Assembly: GCA_937873205.1 (NCBI GenBank)
Contig: CALMVO010000129.1
Span: forward strand, 1 to 54,372
Origin: an uncultured Acetobacteraceae bacterium
Lineage (GTDB): Bacteria > Pseudomonadota > Alphaproteobacteria > Acetobacterales > Acetobacteraceae
DNA: 54,372 bases
Direction of reading: 5' to 3'
The notes beneath the pieces were generated by a model, which saw only the letters and a program-made list of their open reading frames with translations, did not search any database and had not been told where the DNA came from. Shown in pieces: positions 16,091-23,386 of this stretch. The first letter of the stretch is position 1. Every line of letters starts with the position of its first letter. The position numbers were made by a program, and so were the translations under genes.

Positions 16091-18032
16091 CGGCCATCAG
16101 CGACCGGCGCTGACGCCGGCGCAATGGAGTATCTATGAGGCAGGCTGGGACGAAACAGCGCGGTTTCGGGTCGCAGTGTGTGGACGGCGCTTCGGCAAGG
16201 CGCTGGCACTTGACACCAGTCTGCCATCTCCGGATGGCTGGACCAGCATGGGTAGAGTCCAGATTGGAGACCGCCTATACGATGATCGCGGCCAAGCGTG
16301 CCGGGTTGTCTTCACGACCGAGATCATGCTGGGACGTCCCTGTAACCGTATCGTCTTTGATGATGGCAGCGTCGTCATCGCGGATGATGAGCATCTATGG
16401 CCGGTTTCAGCTCAGGCGGCCTCGGAGCCAGTTCTACTCACCACCCGAGAGATCCGGCTTGGTCTTTCGGCCAGGATGCAGTTCGGGATACGCAGCTGTC
16501 GTTTCCTCAGTGCGGAGGGGGTCGGGGATCGTCATCGCCGGCGCCGCTTGCTCCGTCATCTTTCCAGGCGTCATGGCCGCAAGAATGCGAATGGCACGTG
16601 GCAAGTGTTCGGCTCGGAGGGACTTGTCGAACTGCTCAGACGTCTCTGTATCTCATTAGGTCTTGTTCCCCGGCTCATGAGACAGGATGGCGTCACAGGC
16701 GTTGCTTGGCGAGTTGGACGGGGAGATCGCTGGCGATACATTCTCACGGTTGACCGGATCGCCAGCCGAGCTGTGCGCTGCATCCAGGTGGACAGCCCAT
16801 CCCGGCTGTTCCTCTGCGGTGAGGCTCTTATCCCCACACACAACACCTTTCTCATGGCGGAGGAAATTCGGCGAGCGGCGCGTCTGGCGGTACGGCGCAA
16901 CGTCGGGATCGAGAACGAGATCTGGTACGGCGCACCGAACTTCTTGCAGGCCAAGCGAGTCATGTGGTCTCGACTGAAGCGGGCACTACCGGTCAGCTGG
17001 CTGGCCGGCAAGCCGAACGAGACCAGCTGTATCATCCGGCTTAGATCGGGGCACGTGATCCGTCTTGTCGGGCTTGATGCTTCAGAGAACCTTCGCGGGT
17101 CTGGTCTGTGGTTCTTCGGCGGCGACGAGTGGGCAGATTGTAGACACACGGCCTGGAAGGAAATTCTACGGCCGATGTTGTCTACTTCACGCGGACACGC
17201 GCTCTTCATCGGCACCCCCAAGGGATTCGATCATTTCCGGGATGCCTACCTGCTGGGCCAGCCAGATGGTGATCCGAGCTATCGCTCGTTCATGTTCACC
17301 ACCGCGGATGGGGGTAACGTCCCGGCGGAAGAGATCGCCGCCGCCGAGCGCGAGCTCGACCCCAGGAGCTTCCGCCAGGAATACAGAGCAAGCTTCGAGA
17401 ACTACGCAGGTCGGGTCGTGTATGCCTTCAGCCGTGCTGACAACGTCAAGCGTGCCGATTACGACGCGTCCAGAGCAGTCCATGTCGGGATCGACTTCAA
17501 CGTCAACCCGATGTCAGCGACAATTTGGCAAGAGTATGGCGAGACAATATGCCAGATCGACGAGATCATCCTGCCAACATCGAACACCGATGAAATGGCG
17601 GGGGAGATCGCTCGTCGCTTCGGCCGCGACGGGTTCGAGCCGGGGCAGAAGATGCTGGATCACATCACGGTCTATCCAGATCCCGCCGGAGCTCAGCGAC
17701 GAACGTCGGCGGGCGGCCGGACGGACATCGGGATCTTGCTGCAAAAGGGGTTCAAGGTTTCCGTCCAGCGTTCACACCCGCCGGTCCGCGACAGGATGAA
17801 CGTCATGAACCGGTGCTTCCGAACGGCAGACGACAAGATCATCGCGACGGTCGATCCGCGCTGCGGGAAGTCCATCGAGGCTTACGAGCGGCTGGTGTTC
17901 CGCGATGGAACGGCGGAGCCGGACAAAACTCAGGGCTTTGACCATCTGGTCGATGCGAGCGGCTATTACGTGTTCGGCCGCTATGGAACTCCGTCCACGA
18001 TTGCGACCGTCAGCAGCTTCATGGAGCGCTAG
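16062..18032 (+). CDS. Terminase large subunit with in-frame intein, 656 aa precursor
   Basis: ATPase-nuclease that packages DNA into the prohead. The ATG at 16062, with AGGGAG 13 bases upstream, gives MIPRAAGRFDGHQRPALTP; an upstream ATG at 15969 would lie deep inside terS. The extein Walker A loop CGRRFGK/T is interrupted after the Lys by a 215-residue intein. Walker B is LWFFGGDEWAD, the coupling motif region is HALFIGTPKGFDHF, and the nuclease domain begins HVGIDFNVNPMSATI, with TVYPDPAG and DHLVDASGYYVFG later. The spliced protein would be 441 aa, a normal size. Without splicing the P-loop is destroyed, so packaging depends on the intein. Confidence 0.93.
   Translation: MIPRAAGRFDGHQRPALTPAQWSIYEAGWDETARFRVAVCGRRFGKALALDTSLPSPDGWTSMGRVQIGDRLYDDRGQACRVVFTTEIMLGRPCNRIVFDDGSVVIADDEHLWPVSAQAASEPVLLTTREIRLGLSARMQFGIRSCRFLSAEGVGDRHRRRRLLRHLSRRHGRKNANGTWQVFGSEGLVELLRRLCISLGLVPRLMRQDGVTGVAWRVGRGDRWRYILTVDRIASRAVRCIQVDSPSRLFLCGEALIPTHNTFLMAEEIRRAARLAVRRNVGIENEIWYGAPNFLQAKRVMWSRLKRALPVSWLAGKPNETSCIIRLRSGHVIRLVGLDASENLRGSGLWFFGGDEWADCRHTAWKEILRPMLSTSRGHALFIGTPKGFDHFRDAYLLGQPDGDPSYRSFMFTTADGGNVPAEEIAAAERELDPRSFRQEYRASFENYAGRVVYAFSRADNVKRADYDASRAVHVGIDFNVNPMSATIWQEYGETICQIDEIILPTSNTDEMAGEIARRFGRDGFEPGQKMLDHITVYPDPAGAQRRTSAGGRTDIGILLQKGFKVSVQRSHPPVRDRMNVMNRCFRTADDKIIATVDPRCGKSIEAYERLVFRDGTAEPDKTQGFDHLVDASGYYVFGRYGTPSTIATVSSFMER
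16200..16844 (+). other. Class 3-type intein in terminase P-loop, 215 aa
   Basis: Inserted between GRRFGK and TFLMAEE. It begins ALALDTSLPSPDGWTSMG, so the usual Cys/Ser at position 1 is Ala. Block B reads ADDEHLWPV with Trp at 67 after His65. Block F/G ends LFLCGEALIPTHN with Cys206, His214 and Asn215, and the first extein residue is Thr. Trp, block-F Cys and +1 Thr make the WCT triad of class 3 inteins, in which the internal Cys starts the reaction. Residues about 100-170 (LLRHLSRRHGRKNANGTW, then LVELLRRLCISLGLVPRL) look like a decayed LAGLIDADG endonuclease half, so homing is probably lost. Confidence 0.9.
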
Positions 18033-18035
18033 AGC

Positions 18036-19457
18036 ATGGATTGGCTGGCGCTGCAGTCGCGCATGCCGCGCGACAGTACGATGTCACAACGCAGCTTCAG
18101 GCTGGGAGCGCTGGAGGCCGTGCTCGAGGGGCGGCAATACGATGTCCTGCATCATGCGTTCTCGAAAGAGCGGAGCGACGCGGGGGAATACATCCCGCTC
18201 GATGAGCGGAGACCGTCGGTCCGGACTGGTCTATGCCGTGTTGTCGTGGAGGACTCCGTCTCGCTGCTGTTCAGCGAGGGTCACTGGCCGTCCCTGCGCG
18301 CGTCCGATCCCCATACGGCATCGGTCCTCTCGGACTTGGTGCGGGAGTCCAGGCTCAACGAGACGATGCTCGAGGCGGCGACACGCGGTTCGGTCGGTTC
18401 GGTGGCGATCCAGCTTCGCATCGTGCAGCGTCATGCCTACTTCGAGGTGCTCCCGACGAAATTTCTCTGGCCCATCTGGAGGCGGGATAATCCTCGTGAG
18501 CTGCTGACGGTCACCGAGTGCTACAAGGTGAGCGACCAGGACCTTATTACGCAGGGATATCCAGTCGAGGCGGGATCGGGCCCATGTTGGTTTAAGCGGA
18601 CCTGGGACGATCAGGCGGAGCACTGGTTCCTGCCGGTGCCAATCTCGATCGATCCTACAAAGATGGTGGTGGACGCCGAACGTACGGTCGTCCACAAGCT
18701 TGGCTTCGTACCGATCGTCTGGATCCGCAACATCTCTGGAAGCGGCGGTCATGAGCCAGACGGCCCGGATGGCACCTGTACATTTGCTGCCGGGATCGAT
18801 ACCGTCATTGAGGCAGACTATCTGCTGTCGCAGGCCGGCCGCGGGTTAAAGTATGGCTCCGACCCGACTCTCATCCTGAAGGATCCGTCGGCCGGTTTGG
18901 CCGGTGGCCAGGGTATTCGAACCGGAGGTGCCGCGACGGCGCTGACGTTGCCGCCCGAGGGTGATGCGAAACTGCTGGAGATCAACGGCAACGCGGCCGC
19001 GGCGGTTCTGGCCCATGTTCAGGAGCTGCGAGCCATCGCGCTGGAAGCGATGCACGGCAATCGGGCGCACGGCGATCGACTGGGGTCCGCCCAGAGCGGT
19101 CGGGCGATTGAGCTGATGTGCCAAGGCCTGATCTGGTTAGCCGACCGGCTCCGGATCTCCTATGGCGATGGTGGTCTGCTCGGGCTGCTGAAGATGCTGT
19201 GCCAGGCATCGGCCCGCCTGGAGCGAGGGCTGCTTGTCGCCGGCGAGCCGCATGCGAATCTCGATCCGGCAGGGCTGGCGCTGGTGTGGCCGAGCTGGTT
19301 CCCGGCGAGCTTTGCCGATCGGCAGGCGCAGGCGACCAGCATCACCACGCTGCTTCAGGCGGGCGTGATCGATCAGCAGGCCGCTTTCGACATCGTGGCG
19401 CCGCTCTACGGGCTTGGCGGCCTGCCGCCGCCGTCCGATAGCGATTTGGCCAGTTGA
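18036..19457 (+). CDS. Portal protein, 473 aa
   Basis: Dodecameric portal at the capsid vertex through which DNA enters. It starts 3 bases after terL, the usual portal position. Features fit SPP1 gp6-like portals: an N-terminal helical part, VEDSVSLLFSEGHWP, the wing region VTECYKVSDQ with repeated Trp/Pro strands, PIVWIRNISG followed by a loop containing DGTCTFAAGIDTVIEADYLLS, then the clip/stem helices up to LDPAGLALVWPSWFPASFADRQAQ. The C-terminal ALLQ-type helix pattern (ITTLLQAGVIDQQAAFDIV) is common in portals. Confidence 0.88.
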   Translation: MDWLALQSRMPRDSTMSQRSFRLGALEAVLEGRQYDVLHHAFSKERSDAGEYIPLDERRPSVRTGLCRVVVEDSVSLLFSEGHWPSLRASDPHTASVLSDLVRESRLNETMLEAATRGSVGSVAIQLRIVQRHAYFEVLPTKFLWPIWRRDNPRELLTVTECYKVSDQDLITQGYPVEAGSGPCWFKRTWDDQAEHWFLPVPISIDPTKMVVDAERTVVHKLGFVPIVWIRNISGSGGHEPDGPDGTCTFAAGIDTVIEADYLLSQAGRGLKYGSDPTLILKDPSAGLAGGQGIRTGGAATALTLPPEGDAKLLEINGNAAAAVLAHVQELRAIALEAMHGNRAHGDRLGSAQSGRAIELMCQGLIWLADRLRISYGDGGLLGLLKMLCQASARLERGLLVAGEPHANLDPAGLALVWPSWFPASFADRQAQATSITTLLQAGVIDQQAAFDIVAPLYGLGGLPPPSDSDLAS

Positions 19458-19572
19458 TCTGCGTCAGACCGCTGGGACGCAGTATCGCGAACGACAAGTT
19501 TTCGCCCTCTAAAGCCTCCGCTGCCATGTGGTGACGGGGCCGTGGGCGTATTCGAAAGGACCTGTCCAGCTA

Positions 19573-20118
19573 ATGGCAGAGCAAAGCCCAGATATGCTTG
19601 ATCCGATCGAGGAAAATGTATCCATCGAGACACCGGAGCTTCCTCGGGAGATCAGCGATTACGAGAGAAAGCTCCGACGTGAGGTTGCACGGTATCGGGA
19701 ACAGGCACGTATCGCTCAGAGCGAGCGCGAGATCGCTTGCGCCACTGCGGCCCGTGAGCGTGACGAGGGGATCAAAGCAGCGCGGGAGGAGGCCAGGGGC
19801 CGCGTCCTGCAGGCGGAACTGAAGACGCAGGCGATCCGGTCCGGCATCGTCGATCTCGATGGGCTCCGCTTGGCCGATCTCGATGCGCTGACTGTCAATG
19901 ATGCCGGCGAGGTCGAAGGTGCTGAGCAGGTGATCGCAGCGCTGCGTGAGCGCAAGCCCTACCTGTTCACCTCCGACAAGGGGCCTACGGCTGCGGGAAC
20001 GACGGCGCAGCTCCAGAGACCACCGGTCCCAGCGCAGCCGAGCATCGTGGATGCGCGCAGCCTCAGCCGGGATGCCTGGCAGACAGAACGGGATCGGCTC
20101 CTGGCCGGTTCGCGGTAG
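19573..20118 (+). CDS. Probable capsid scaffolding protein, 181 aa
   Basis: The ATG at 19573 with AAAGGA 12 bases upstream gives MAEQSPDMLDPIEEN. The first third is a charged helical stretch with coiled-coil character (REISDYERKLRREVARYREQ and onward to EEARGRVLQAELKTQA). This is followed by a short domain with IRSGIVDLDGLRLADLDAL and a run of polar Pro/Ala residues before a basic C-terminus. Acidic-helical proteins of this kind between portal and capsid are scaffolds. No protease motif is visible, so prohead maturation may not involve cleavage, or the protease is elsewhere. Confidence 0.75.
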   Translation: MAEQSPDMLDPIEENVSIETPELPREISDYERKLRREVARYREQARIAQSEREIACATAARERDEGIKAAREEARGRVLQAELKTQAIRSGIVDLDGLRLADLDALTVNDAGEVEGAEQVIAALRERKPYLFTSDKGPTAAGTTAQLQRPPVPAQPSIVDARSLSRDAWQTERDRLLAGSR

Positions 20119-20269
20119 TCCAGACGAAGGCGACTGATACGTCCCGGGCGGTCGACACCAAGCTCCGAGCGGCTTTGTGACGCCGTAGGCCCAAGACGAT
20201 CAGCAAATCAAAGATTGACTGCCGTCTGCGTGGTTTTTCCATAGCAGTCAGAAAAGGTAAGGTTCACGT

Positions 20270-21643
20270 ATGCCGATCCAGAACTTCCCGTCCCAGCTTC
20301 AGCCAATCATCCAGCAGGGCTTTCTTGCTCGCGAATTTCAGGACGGACTGCAGTCCCGCCTGGGATTTAGGTCCATCGCTGACCGCGAGATCTTCCCGAA
20401 CCGGATCGGTGAGACCGTAACCAAGACCCGCAAGGGCCTGAAGGCGCCCGTAACATCGCCGATGGTCCCCACCGCGAACACCAACTTCGACAACGGCATG
20501 ACGCCGTCGAGCTGGACCGTGGAGCAATACACGCTCACGATCAACCAGTACGGCGACACGATCGACCTGAACATGGTCACGGAAGGTGTCGGCATTGCCA
20601 GCCAGTTCCTGGCCAACGCCAGAACCAACGGCGTGCAGGCGATGCAATCGCTTGACCGCATCGCACGGAACGCCCTCTTTGGAGGCGCCAGCGGCGGCGT
20701 CGGTGGCTATTTGGGTGGTAACACACGTGTCAATACTGCCCTAGCGTCGGCAAGCAAGACCATCTATGTCGACGACGTTCGTGGTTTCCAGAACGTCATG
20801 AACAGCTACGGCCAAGTGGTATCATTGGCATCGACCAGCGGCATGACCGTGACTGTCGGCAGCAACGCCTACACGCTAGCGACCAGCACTGCTGATACGG
20901 TCAACGTCTCGACCGCACCGAACGGGATGTCGGGTAGCCTGACTTTCACCACAAACATCGCCATGACCGATGGTGCCCTGGCGTCGCCCGCGGTTGCCGC
21001 GACCGCCCCGCTGGTTTTACGACCGAATGGCCGGCTGACCACCGCCGCTTTGACCGCACCTGTCGGAACCTATGGGTCCAGCAGCTATGTTCCTGGTGAT
21101 ACGCTGGGCATCCAGACCGTCCTCTCCGCGGTGGCGGCACTCCGGATGAACAACGTTCCGACGGTGGACGGTTCCTATAACTGCTACCTCGACGACCAGC
21201 AGATGCTTGGCTTGTTCCGTGACGCCGACTTCAAGTACCTGTATCGTGGTGCATACGGGACCGAAACCTATCAGGCCGGGTCGATCGTCGAGCTGCTTGG
21301 TGTCCGGTTTGTTCCGACGACCGAGGCCCCCCAGCAGTCGACGCTGGGAGCAGGCCCTATCCACCGCGCGATCGTCTGCGGCAAAGGGGCCCTGATCGAG
21401 GGCGACTACGCCGATGCCGGTCATCGGGACATCCCGGACGCCGAGCAGTCGTTGATGGAGAAGGTCGATAACGTGGTCATGGTCACCCGCGAGCCGCTCG
21501 ACCGTCTGAAGCAGATCATCGCCCAGTCCTGGTACTGGATCGGCGGCTACGCCCTCCCGACCGACGCCACCGCCAGCACGACGATCATCCCGACGGCCAC
21601 GAACAGCTACCTGAAGCGCGGCGTCGTCATCGAGAGTCTCTAG
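20270..21643 (+). CDS. Major capsid protein, 457 aa
   Basis: HK97-fold-type shell protein, inferred from position and pattern. The N-arm is helical (FPSQLQPIIQQGFLAREFQDGLQ). The E-loop-like region includes NRIGETVTKTRKGLK and SSWTVEQYTLTINQYGDTIDLNM. Residues about 160-270 are a Ser/Thr/Val-rich beta insertion resembling the I-domain of P22/N4-like coats. The C-terminal A-domain has NCYLDDQQMLGLFRDADF, ELLGVRFVPTTEAPQQS and ITTREP-like MVTREPLDRLKQIIAQSWYW. A 150-base leader precedes it, and a strong hairpin follows the stop (21655-21678). Confidence 0.88.
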   Translation: MPIQNFPSQLQPIIQQGFLAREFQDGLQSRLGFRSIADREIFPNRIGETVTKTRKGLKAPVTSPMVPTANTNFDNGMTPSSWTVEQYTLTINQYGDTIDLNMVTEGVGIASQFLANARTNGVQAMQSLDRIARNALFGGASGGVGGYLGGNTRVNTALASASKTIYVDDVRGFQNVMNSYGQVVSLASTSGMTVTVGSNAYTLATSTADTVNVSTAPNGMSGSLTFTTNIAMTDGALASPAVAATAPLVLRPNGRLTTAALTAPVGTYGSSSYVPGDTLGIQTVLSAVAALRMNNVPTVDGSYNCYLDDQQMLGLFRDADFKYLYRGAYGTETYQAGSIVELLGVRFVPTTEAPQQSTLGAGPIHRAIVCGKGALIEGDYADAGHRDIPDAEQSLMEKVDNVVMVTREPLDRLKQIIAQSWYWIGGYALPTDATASTTIIPTATNSYLKRGVVIESL

Positions 21644-21654
21644 TCAATCGCCAT

Positions 21655-21678
21655 CCGGGGGGACGTTGATCTCCCCGG
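21655..21678 (+). terminator. Stable hairpin after the capsid gene, attenuator or mRNA-protecting element
   Basis: CCGGGGGGA / TCTCCCCGG forms a 9-bp stem (one G-U) with a 6-base loop, starting 12 bases after the capsid stop. It lacks a T tract (followed by TTGGCTC), so it is more likely a partial terminator or 3' stabiliser that keeps capsid mRNA above downstream connector genes. Confidence 0.4.
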
Positions 21679-21704
21679 TTGGCTCGGCGTCACCAGGAGG
21701 ACTG

Positions 21705-22106
21705 ATGTCAGGCTCGACGACCCTGCCGACAACCCCGCTCTCGAACTCGGAACGTGTCGATGTTCGTCGGTTCTGCGGCTATCCTGCCTATGGATCCGGC
21801 AGCAGCGGCTTTCAATCCTGGCGCTTCTTCGAAGCCTACGGCACGCTTGAGTATCGGCTGTCGAACCTAGCCGATGAAGAGTTGCAAGTTGTCAGACAGT
21901 ATCTGGCCAACCTGTATGCACTCGAGTCAGCGGTTCCGACAGCCGGCGCTAATTTGGATACAGATCAGGCTTCTGTTTGGAAACATAACAGAGCGGAGGT
22001 CGCTGATCGTATGAGACTATTTGACGATTGGTGTCGTCGGTTGGCGTTCTTTCTCGGTGTTCCTGTTGGCCCCGGCCTCTGCTCTGATACATCGATCGTG
22101 ATCTAG
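21705..22106 (+). CDS. Head-tail connector-region protein, 133 aa
   Basis: The ATG at 21705 follows an excellent AGGAGG. The protein opens with a Ser/Thr/Pro tail and then SERVDVRRFCGYPAYGSGSSGF, FFEAYGTLEYRLSNLADEELQVVRQYLANL and a C-terminal helix pair. The length and helical content fit head-completion/adaptor proteins that sit under the portal. No specific family is recognised; the role rests on its place directly after the capsid gene. Confidence 0.6.
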   Translation: MSGSTTLPTTPLSNSERVDVRRFCGYPAYGSGSSGFQSWRFFEAYGTLEYRLSNLADEELQVVRQYLANLYALESAVPTAGANLDTDQASVWKHNRAEVADRMRLFDDWCRRLAFFLGVPVGPGLCSDTSIVI

Positions 22107-22127
22107 GTCGTCATGAAAGGTTCATGA

Positions 22128-22679
22128 ATGGCAATGTTCTTCAATGGTTGGCTCGGCTACGGGGCCAGCGTCACCGGAGGACTGCTCACGGAACCGCCCG
22201 ATAGCGGTTATGCGCGCAGACCTTTCACGCTTGGCAACATAGACAGCGGCATTGTGAGCGATGTCGGAAGTGGGACGGTCGGACCTGCGGTGGCGCCGTG
22301 GGGTGTCATCGGCTACATGGGTTTGTTCGACGCGCAGTCCGGCGGTAATTTACTACTCTGGGGAGCTCTTCCAATACCGCTTACAATCATGGCAAACGCG
22401 ACGATCACCAGCGGTACCGGTGCGAACCGATTCTTTTTTCCTGATCTCCAAGTCGCTGGACGAAATGCGTATGTCTGGCCAGCCGGCGCACCAGTAGCTC
22501 AGACCTCTGACGGCCGCATTCTAACTGCCGGCATTTCGCTTCAGGTCGTCAACATGCAGCTTGCCGTGCAGACGCAGAACTTTGGCACCGCGGTAACGAT
22601 GGCCGGCTTACCCGTCGCCCAGCAGAGCGCGGGCAGCGGACTTCTTTGGAATAATGGCGGTATCATCTCGGTCTCGTGA
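22128..22679 (+). CDS. Virion surface / minor fibre-like protein, 183 aa
   Basis: All-beta Gly-rich protein with GGLLTEPPDSGYARRPFTLG, a Trp-containing strand AVAPWGVIGYMGLFDAQSGGNLLLWGALPIP-like core (given here in part) and TITSGTGANRFFFPDLQV. This resembles the short phage minor fibre or capsid-decoration proteins whose core reads WGxIxxxGLFDAxxGGNLLxWG. The position between capsid and connector genes favours a head decoration role over a tail one. The evidence is motif-like similarity by eye. Confidence 0.6.
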   Translation: MAMFFNGWLGYGASVTGGLLTEPPDSGYARRPFTLGNIDSGIVSDVGSGTVGPAVAPWGVIGYMGLFDAQSGGNLLLWGALPIPLTIMANATITSGTGANRFFFPDLQVAGRNAYVWPAGAPVAQTSDGRILTAGISLQVVNMQLAVQTQNFGTAVTMAGLPVAQQSAGSGLLWNNGGIISVS

Positions 22680-22694
22680 CAAGAGGCGGTTAGG

Positions 22695-23336
22695 TTGTTA
22701 CAAGCTACCATCAATACCAAGATTTCTCTTGGACTGGCGAAAGCAGCTTCGATCCTGGGAGCCAGTCAGGCGCTCTATCGGCCGTTGACAGCCTACCTAC
22801 CGATTTCCGGTACGCCCTTCGGAAGTATATTCTGCGCGTTCGACGTTAATCCAGACTTCAAAATGATCTCGACAGCGCAGCCGGGTCACAGCTACGTCAC
22901 CCTGCTTGCGGATCCGTCGATCGTTCAGGAGGGCGATTACCTCGTCGGGAATGACATCCATTTTGTCGCCCGGATCGAGCCGCTTCGACCAGTCCTGTGT
23001 GTTCTGTGTAACCAGACCCTAGACTTCCTGGATACTGACATGACGACGATCGCTGGCACGAATGCCTACGGTGGTCGCACGGATGATACCGACGCCATCA
23101 TTGCTCAAGGCTGGCCTGTCAGCATGTCGGCTCGGACCCATTCCGAGCAGGATGTGACGAAACTTCCAAGCGATACGCGATCTGCGTACTATGACGTGCT
23201 GGCACCGCCGATCCCGACTGTTACGCTGACGTTCGGCATGCGTCTGCAAGATGCGAACGGTCAGGACTATGAGATCGTTAGCGCTGAGCTGTCGCTGTTC
23301 GGATGGCGGCTTCTGGTTGGACTCGCGACAACCTAG
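22695..23336 (+). CDS. Head-tail neck protein, unknown family, 213 aa
   Basis: A TTG start at 22695 follows a GAGGCGG element. An alpha-helical N-terminus (INTKISLGLAKAASILGASQALYRP) is followed by a beta-rich part with FVARIEPLRPVLCVLCNQTLDF and a C-terminal TFGMRLQDANGQDYEIVSAELSLFGW, reminiscent of the SH3-like barrel of head-closure or stopper proteins (a sentence-like GxxYxVxxxxxxxxGW ending). The neighbour upstream is a head protein and the one downstream a tail-completion-like protein, which supports a neck role. Confidence 0.55.
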   Translation: MLQATINTKISLGLAKAASILGASQALYRPLTAYLPISGTPFGSIFCAFDVNPDFKMISTAQPGHSYVTLLADPSIVQEGDYLVGNDIHFVARIEPLRPVLCVLCNQTLDFLDTDMTTIAGTNAYGGRTDDTDAIIAQGWPVSMSARTHSEQDVTKLPSDTRSAYYDVLAPPIPTVTLTFGMRLQDANGQDYEIVSAELSLFGWRLLVGLATT

Positions 23337-23386
23337 TTTGCCCTGGTATCTACGCGTTCGTGCTTGGACGGGAGATCATCGGACAG

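Noticed and set aside
20215-20243. TTGACT hexamer before the capsid gene as a promoter
   Set aside because: No acceptable -10 hexamer lies at 16-18 bases; the nearest is CCATAG-like.
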